Assembly: GCA_905236585.1 (NCBI GenBank)
Contig: CAJOQZ010000297.1
Location: 1-8,087, forward strand
DNA from: an uncultured Lachnospiraceae bacterium
GTDB taxonomy: Bacteria; Bacillota; Clostridia; Lachnospirales; Lachnospiraceae
Direction: 5' to 3'
DNA: 8,087 nt
Below the pieces are notes generated by a model, which was not told the origin of the DNA, made no database searches, and saw nothing but the letters and a program-made list of their open reading frames with translations. Within the stretch, counting starts at the first letter, position 1, and each line of letters starts with the position of its first letter. Below are positions 1-2,674 of the stretch, in pieces. Position numbers and translations under genes: made by a program.

Positions 1-302
1 CCCGCCATATCCTTTTTGCATTCCGTGATATAGCGTTCGGATATTTCTTTCGCACTGACGCCCTCTTCGTTGGCGGCTTTGATGATCTTGTCGTCTACGT
101 CGGTAAAATTGGAGACGTAGTTGACTTGATAGCCTTTGTATTCGAAATAGCGGCGCACCGTATCGAATATGATCATCGGGCGGGCGTTTCCGATATGGAT
201 CAAATTGTAGACGGTCGGTCCGCAGACGTAGATGGAGACTTCGTTCGGTTTTAGGGGGTGAAATTCTTCTTTTGTACGGGATAATGTATTATATATTTGC
301 AT
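1..302 (-). CDS. cysS: Cysteinyl-tRNA synthetase, N-terminal part (cut by window edge)
   Basis: Class I aminoacyl-tRNA synthetase that charges tRNA-Cys with cysteine in the cytoplasm. Only the first 100 codons are inside the window; the rest lies beyond the left edge. The visible protein starts MQIYNTLSRTKEEFHPL and contains YVCGPTVYNLIHIGNARP. This holds the first zinc-ligand cysteine (C27, equivalent to E. coli C28) and the HIGH-type ATP-binding signature as HIGN (residues 36-39). It is followed by the conserved stretch NFTDVDDKIIKAANEEG (residues 65-81). The ATG at 302 is preceded by AAGGA eight bases upstream, a good ribosome binding site. It lies 177 bp downstream of ispF on the same strand, an arrangement common in Clostridia. 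No T-box (no GGTGGNACC-type antiterminator signature) is visible in the leader. Regulation may instead involve the hairpin element between the two genes, or simple read-through from ispF. Identification is very secure. Confidence 0.97.
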   Translation of the reverse strand, partial: MQIYNTLSRTKEEFHPLKPNEVSIYVCGPTVYNLIHIGNARPMIIFDTVRRYFEYKGYQVNYVSNFTDVDDKIIKAANEEGVSAKEISERYITECKKDMA

Positions 303-326
303 ATTGTTATTCCTTATTTTTTGAAT
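303..326 (-). promoter_or_regulatory. cysS ribosome binding site region
   Basis: Read on the minus strand, AAGGA is followed by eight bases (ATAACAAT) and then the cysS ATG. This fixes the start at 302. The A-rich run just upstream is also part of the right-hand (minus-strand sense) copy of a short direct repeat that flanks the 330-460 inverted-repeat element. If that element was inserted, the insertion therefore happened immediately next to the cysS translation signal. Confidence 0.7.
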
Positions 327-327
327 G
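314..327 (+). repeat. Direct repeat flanking the inverted-repeat element, left copy
   Basis: TTATTTTTTGAATG is nearly identical to TTACTTTTTGGAATG at 465-479, differing by one substitution and one extra base. The two copies flank the 330-460 inverted repeat at close distance on both sides, as a target-site duplication would. The length (14-15 bases) and the differences mean that this is a suggestion only; T-rich sequence raises the chance of coincidence. Confidence 0.4.
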
Positions 328-329
328 GT

Positions 330-460
330 GCATGTCGATTCCATATATTCCTACGGGACGCTCGCGCTCTGGGTTAAAACGCAGCGGTACTAAACTCACC
401 TTCGTTCGTTAAGTACCGACGTTTTATACAGCCCGTCCGAATATATCGGAATCTCCATGC
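330..460. repeat. Nested inverted-repeat element between ispF and cysS (MITE-like or structured RNA)
   Basis: The outer arms are 330-357 and 432-460. They pair over nearly their whole length: GCATG with CATGC, then GATTCC with GGAATC, ATATATTC with GAATATAT, and ACGGG with CCCGT. The only interruptions are two 2-base mismatches and one bulged base. A second stem lies inside: 376-381 (AAAACG) with 420-425 (CGTTTT), then 385-395 (CGGTACTAAAC) with 408-418 (GTTAAGTACCG), with one mismatch and a 12-base loop at 396-407. The whole 131 bp could form a long cruciform or RNA hairpin. No protein is encoded. It does not end in a T-run after the outer stem on the minus strand, so it is not an obvious terminator for ispF. 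It resembles a miniature inverted-repeat element or an intergenic structured repeat. The pairing is seen directly; the element class is inferred. Confidence 0.65.
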
Positions 461-464
461 TTCG

Positions 465-479
465 TTACTTTTTGGAATG
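465..479 (+). repeat. Direct repeat flanking the inverted-repeat element, right copy
   Basis: TTACTTTTTGGAATG, partner of 314-327. Its last base directly adjoins the ispF stop codon (480-482 on the plus strand, TAG when read on the minus strand). The element therefore begins right at the end of ispF. Confidence 0.4.
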
Positions 480-1037
480 CTATCCATTCGTATTTCTTAT
501 ACATCCATTGCAGACGGCACAGTTTTTGGTAATGCTACTGTCATATTGTAGCGTACTTGCCTCATAGATGGATTCTAAGATACATACCGCCTGTGCAGAG
601 ATGCCTTCTTCGCGTCCGGTAAAGCCTAAATGTTCTTCGGTGGTGGCTTTGATGTTGATTTGGTCGGGCGCGATCTGTAATGCGGCGGCGACGTTTGCTT
701 CCATTTGATCGATATAGGGGCGAAGTTTCGGCGCCTGTGCGATTACCGTGGCGTCTATATTGCCGACAACATATCCGCTCTGCAGGATTTTATCCCGGAC
801 CTCTTCCAATAATTTTATGGAAGAAATCCCGGCATAACGCTCATCCGTATCGGGAAAATGCCTGCCGATATCTCCTAAATGCGCCGCACCTAACAGCGCG
901 TCCATGATCGCGTGTAAAAGCACATCCGCGTCGGAATGTCCGAAAAGCCCCTTAGAATGCTCGATTCGAACGCCGCCGAGGATCAATGGTCGATCGTTAA
1001 CTAATTTATGTACGTCATATCCTGTTCCGATTCGCAT
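480..1037 (-). CDS. ispF: 2-C-methyl-D-erythritol 2,4-cyclodiphosphate synthase with C-terminal Cys-rich tail
   Basis: MEP-pathway enzyme that cyclises CDP-methylerythritol 2-phosphate to MEcPP with release of CMP, giving isoprenoid precursors. The protein is 185 residues. Residues 1-157 match the IspF family closely: MRIGTGYDVH at the start with metal ligands D8 and H10, then GHSDADVLLH with the third ligand H42, the GDIGRHFPDTD motif, AQAPKLRPYI, and the terminal signature KATTEEHLGFTGREEGI. Typical IspF proteins end near residue 157-160. Here about 28 residues follow (158-185), including CAVCNGC, a CxxCxxC motif with C173, C176 and C179. The ATG is the only plausible start because TGA lies in frame three codons upstream. 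A GGAG motif lies 16 bases upstream, too far for normal use, and a TATAAT box lies only 10 bases upstream. The mRNA may therefore be nearly leaderless. It is likely co-transcribed with cysS. No ispD is present next to it. Function is secure; the tail's role is unknown. Confidence 0.96.
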   Translation of the reverse strand: MRIGTGYDVHKLVNDRPLILGGVRIEHSKGLFGHSDADVLLHAIMDALLGAAHLGDIGRHFPDTDERYAGISSIKLLEEVRDKILQSGYVVGNIDATVIAQAPKLRPYIDQMEANVAAALQIAPDQINIKATTEEHLGFTGREEGISAQAVCILESIYEASTLQYDSSITKNCAVCNGCIRNTNG

Positions 1038-1047
1038 AACACTTCAC

Positions 1048-1076
1048 ATTATACTCCTTTTTTTATCAGATTGCAA
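1048..1076 (-). promoter_or_regulatory. Predicted sigma-A promoter of ispF
   Basis: On the minus strand, TTGCAA (1071-1076) is followed after exactly 17 bases by a perfect TATAAT (1048-1053). Transcription would be expected to begin around 1040-1041, only 3-4 bases before the ispF ATG (1037). The AAGGAG motif lies within the promoter spacer and would not be transcribed from here. The -35 is four of six to consensus; the -10 is perfect. Confidence 0.65.
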
Positions 1077-1083
1077 AAAAAGG

Positions 1084-1113
1084 TTGACTTGTTTGGTAGA
1101 TTTATAGTAAAAT
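1084..1113 (+). promoter_or_regulatory. Predicted sigma-A promoter of the tRNA-Val/tRNA-Met unit
   Basis: TTGACT (1084-1089) and TAAAAT (1108-1113) are separated by 18 bases and lie about 24 bases upstream of the tRNA-Val gene. Each box has one mismatch to consensus. The -35 box lies seven bases from the -35 box of the divergent ispF promoter, so the two polymerase sites are arranged back to back. Confidence 0.65.
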
Positions 1114-1136
1114 ACATTTTGTCGTGTAAGCGATAT

Positions 1137-1209
1137 GGAATCTTAGCTCAGCTGGGAGAGCATCTGCCTTACAAGCAGAGGGTCATAGGTTCGAGCCCTA
1201 TAGGTTCCA
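1137..1209 (+). tRNA. tRNA-Val (anticodon UAC)
   Basis: A complete 73-base cloverleaf can be drawn. The acceptor stem is GGAATCT (1137-1143) with AGGTTCC (1202-1208), with one U-G pair. The D stem is GCTC/GAGC. The anticodon stem is TCTGC/GCAGA around the loop CTTACAA, with anticodon TAC at 1170-1172. The T stem is ATAGG/CCTAT with loop TTCGAGC, and A1209 is the discriminator. The CCA end is not encoded (TTT follows), so it must be added by tRNA nucleotidyltransferase. It is the first gene of a two-tRNA unit behind a good promoter. Confidence 0.97.
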
Positions 1210-1240
1210 TTTACGGGCAAAAATAAAGTGCTCGTACTCA

Positions 1241-1314
1241 GGCGAAGTAGCTCAGCTGGCTAGAGCACACGGTTCATACCCGTGGTGTCGAGAGTTCAAG
1301 TCTCCCCTTCGCTA
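1241..1314 (+). tRNA. tRNA-Met, elongator (anticodon CAU)
   Basis: A 74-base cloverleaf. The acceptor stem is GGCGAAG (1241-1247) with CTTCGCT (1307-1313), with a G-U first pair. The D stem is GCTC/GAGC. The anticodon stem is CACGG/CCGTG around TTCATAC, with anticodon CAT at 1275-1277. The T loop is TTCAAGT, and the discriminator is A1314. It lacks the three G-C anticodon-stem pairs and the C1-A72 mismatch of an initiator, and closely resembles Bacillus elongator tRNA-Met. The T stem GAGAG/CTCCC contains one A-C mismatch (1291 with 1305). CCA is not encoded. It lies 31 bases after tRNA-Val and is probably co-transcribed. Confidence 0.95.
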
Positions 1315-1326
1315 TTTATTACATCC

Positions 1327-1355
1327 CCCGCTCCTATGAGAGCGGGATTTTTATT
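1327..1355 (+). terminator. Rho-independent terminator of the tRNA unit, copy 1
   Basis: The stem is CCCGCTC (1327-1333) with GAGCGGG (1340-1346), a perfect seven-pair stem with loop CTATGA, followed by ATTTTTATTATT. It lies 12 bases after tRNA-Met and is the natural terminator of the tRNA transcript. Confidence 0.85.
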
Positions 1356-1418
1356 ATCCATATCAACCCATGTTGAAAGGGAGGGTTACGTCCTCCCCTT
1401 TGCTACTTATTAATATCA

Positions 1419-1447
1419 CCCGCTCCTATGAGAGCGGGATTTTTATT
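1419..1447 (+). terminator. Rho-independent terminator, copy 2 of the tandem array
   Basis: The same stem and loop as copy 1 (1419-1425 with 1432-1438), followed by ATTTTTATT, exactly 92 bases downstream. It acts as a backup terminator if polymerase passes copy 1. Confidence 0.75.
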
Positions 1448-1510
1448 ATCCATATCAACTCGTGTGGAAAGGGAGGGTTACGTCCTCCCCTTCGCTACTT
1501 ATTAATATCA

Positions 1511-1540
1511 CCCGCTCCTATGGGAGCGGAATTTTTATTA
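1511..1540 (+). terminator. Rho-independent terminator, copy 3 (stem shifted)
   Basis: The stem is CCGCTCC (1512-1518) with GGAGCGG (1523-1529) and the four-base loop TATG, followed by AATTTTTATT. Relative to copies 1 and 2, one outer pair is lost by a G-to-A change at 1530. One inner pair is gained by an A-to-G change at 1523, so stem length stays at seven pairs. Confidence 0.75.
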
Positions 1541-1596
1541 TCCATATCAACTCGTGTTGAAAGGGAGGGTTACATCCTCCCCTTCGCTACTTGGTT

Positions 1597-2223
1597 TCAA
1601 TAGTTATAGTTTACGACCAAACCGTGCCCGCGGTTATAAGCATCGCAGATCAAATTCGTGTTCTTAATCAGAATGTACATTGCGATATACGGGCCGATGC
1701 CGCAGATAAACATACCGAACAGGCACCACAGAAGAACCGTCGTTCCGTTTTCCTGAAATACCATATTATAACGCGGCGCATTGGCACAAAGCCGATTGCC
1801 GAGTTTGTAGTACCAGTACCATGAATAAATGCCGCAGGTAATCAGGGAAAGCAGAATAAATGCCGCAAGCCCCGGCGTTTCCTCGCCGTCGCCTTCACAG
1901 GCGATATTGACATCCTGCGCCAGTCGATAAATGAAATACCAGCCATAGATGCCGCAGGTAACAAACGACAGCAAAATATATATGAGCAGACTGCGGTCTG
2001 TCTTCAAAAACACATTCGGCGTGTTGTTAAATGTATTATTGATGTCGACAAATTCATTCGTAAGACTGTTCTCCGCCTGTCGAAACGCATCTCTTGCATC
2101 ATCCGCCATCTCGTTAAATGTATTGCTGACTTTTTCTTCGAAAGTCGCGCCGACATTTTCACCACAGTTCGGGCAGAATCTTACGCCGTCGGGGATTTGC
2201 TTTCCGCATTTTGTACAAAACAT
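1597..2223 (-). CDS. Zinc-ribbon membrane protein with DUF4234-like repeats
   Basis: A 208-residue protein of unknown function. The N-terminus is a zinc ribbon (MFCTKCGKQIPDGVRFCPNC) with ligands C3, C6, C17 and C20. A polar, probably helical linker follows (residues 25-75, rich in Glu, Asp, Asn). Then come three hydrophobic segments at about 78-100, 117-140 and 162-188. They look like repeats of one unit: ILLSFVTCGIYGWYFIYRL, ILLSLITCGIYSWYWYYKL and a diverged CLFGMFICGIGPYIAMYIL, centred on C90, C130 and C174. The CGIYxWYxxYxL pattern is that of DUF4234-type membrane proteins. The start at 2223 is chosen because AAGGAGG lies eight bases upstream; a Met 18 codons further upstream would lie inside the preceding gene and has no such signal. 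It is the last gene of the carB-metH operon, 13 bases after the DUF2752 gene, whose TAA stop overlaps its ribosome binding site. The 3' end abuts the 92-bp repeat array. Confidence 0.85.
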   Translation of the reverse strand: MFCTKCGKQIPDGVRFCPNCGENVGATFEEKVSNTFNEMADDARDAFRQAENSLTNEFVDINNTFNNTPNVFLKTDRSLLIYILLSFVTCGIYGWYFIYRLAQDVNIACEGDGEETPGLAAFILLSLITCGIYSWYWYYKLGNRLCANAPRYNMVFQENGTTVLLWCLFGMFICGIGPYIAMYILIKNTNLICDAYNRGHGLVVNYNY

Positions 2224-2242
2224 ATCTAAAGCCTCCTTATTG
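2224..2242 (-). promoter_or_regulatory. Strong ribosome binding site that fixes the zinc-ribbon gene start
   Basis: On the minus strand the sequence reads TAAGGAGG followed by CTTTAGAT and then ATG. The TAA is the stop codon of the DUF2752 gene, so termination of one gene takes place on the ribosome binding site of the next. This favours translational coupling. Confidence 0.8.
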
Positions 2243-2659
2243 TATGATCCATGCAGCCAGCCGGTATATCCATCCATTCTTGGGCTGAAACACCACTATC
2301 ATATCATTTGCGTTCGCCATGCGCAATATATAAACGATTCCGAATAAGATTACCGTTGCAACGGCAAGTCCGTTATAGAGTCTGCGCGGTATCTTTTTTT
2401 GAAAAATATACAATATTACCCAAATCGGCGGCAGCATCCATAACGGATGAAAGAAAAACGCACGGTGAAAATGTAAGGTAACGGCGGCTAACGTCGCCCT
2501 TGTCATTCCGCATCCGGGACAGGATACGCCGGTCATGAATTTGATCGGACATCCGACCCCGGTTACGCGGTAAAACAGGAAATAAACGAAACCAACCGCT
2601 AATACCGCAAGCACCGCATCTCTTATTTTTCGAAGAAAAAGTTTTCGTCGATCTTCCAT
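2237..2659 (-). CDS. DUF2752 family membrane protein
   Basis: A 140-residue small membrane protein of the DUF2752 family; biochemical role unknown. The family signature is complete: GCPIKFMTGVSCPGCGMTRA (residues 36-55), with C37, C47 and C50 and the TR pair, lying just after the first membrane segment (about 13-31). Further hydrophobic segments lie at about 72-87 and 96-113. A basic N-terminus (RRKLFLRKIR) suggests that the N-terminus is cytoplasmic. The length is normal for the family. The ATG at 2659 is 15 bases after the metH stop, and the AAGGTG used as its ribosome binding site overlaps that stop codon. It probably depends on metH translation. It is followed after 13 bases by a zinc-ribbon membrane protein, so the two small membrane proteins form a pair at the end of the operon. 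The cysteine cluster might bind a metal or take part in thiol chemistry, but that is inference. Confidence 0.88.
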   Translation of the reverse strand: MEDRRKLFLRKIRDAVLAVLAVGFVYFLFYRVTGVGCPIKFMTGVSCPGCGMTRATLAAVTLHFHRAFFFHPLWMLPPIWVILYIFQKKIPRRLYNGLAVATVILFGIVYILRMANANDMIVVFQPKNGWIYRLAAWIIQ

Positions 2660-2674
2660 TGTGCTTTATGCACC

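Larger units (their letters stand above)
1311..1593 (+). repeat. 92-bp tandem repeat, three units plus a partial one, made of tRNA-Met 3' end and terminator
   Basis: The units begin at the tRNA 3' end motif GCTA: 1311-1401, 1402-1493, 1494-1585, then a partial unit at 1586-1593. Periodicity is 92 bases (91 for the first). Each unit carries, in order, GCTA(C/T)TTATTA, a GC-rich terminator hairpin, the segment ATTATCCATATCAAC, and a hairpin of the type GGGAGGGTTACGTCCTCCC. That hairpin has a six-pair stem and a seven-base loop and leads into CCTT(C/T)GCTA. The last part aligns with the tRNA-Met T-arm and acceptor 3' strand (1295-1314). The array therefore probably grew by tandem duplication of the tRNA 3' end plus its terminator. 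Copies differ by a few substitutions. It fills the space between the convergent tRNA unit and the zinc-ribbon gene. Confidence 0.85.

Noticed and set aside
330..460. Rho-independent terminator for ispF
   Set aside because: No T-run follows the outer stem on the minus strand, and the inner stem is followed by only four T residues that are themselves paired.
303..479. T-box riboswitch leader for cysS
   Set aside because: The conserved T-box antiterminator sequence (GGTGGNACC-type) and a terminator with T-run before cysS are absent; the hairpins seen are a symmetric nested inverted repeat.
1008..1226. Plus-strand open reading frame overlapping ispF and tRNA-Val
   Set aside because: It reads straight through the promoter pair and a tRNA gene; no family resemblance.
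1241..1314. Initiator tRNA-fMet or lysidine tRNA-Ile for the CAU tRNA
   Set aside because: No three G-C pairs in the anticodon stem and no C1-A72 mismatch (initiator); the body matches elongator tRNA-Met rather than tRNA-Ile2.
1311..1593. CRISPR-like array
   Set aside because: The copies are near-identical throughout their 92 bases, with no variable spacers, and derive from the tRNA 3' end and terminator.
1370..1603. Plus-strand open reading frame of 77 codons across the tandem repeats
   Set aside because: It runs through terminator hairpins, has no ribosome binding site, and the 92-base period is not a multiple of three, so the repeats are read in different frames. Chance frame.
2224..2277. 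Upstream start for the zinc-ribbon gene at 2277
   Set aside because: The extra 18 residues overlap the DUF2752 gene and lack a ribosome binding site, while the Met at 2223 has AAGGAGG at eight bases and begins directly with the zinc-ribbon motif.
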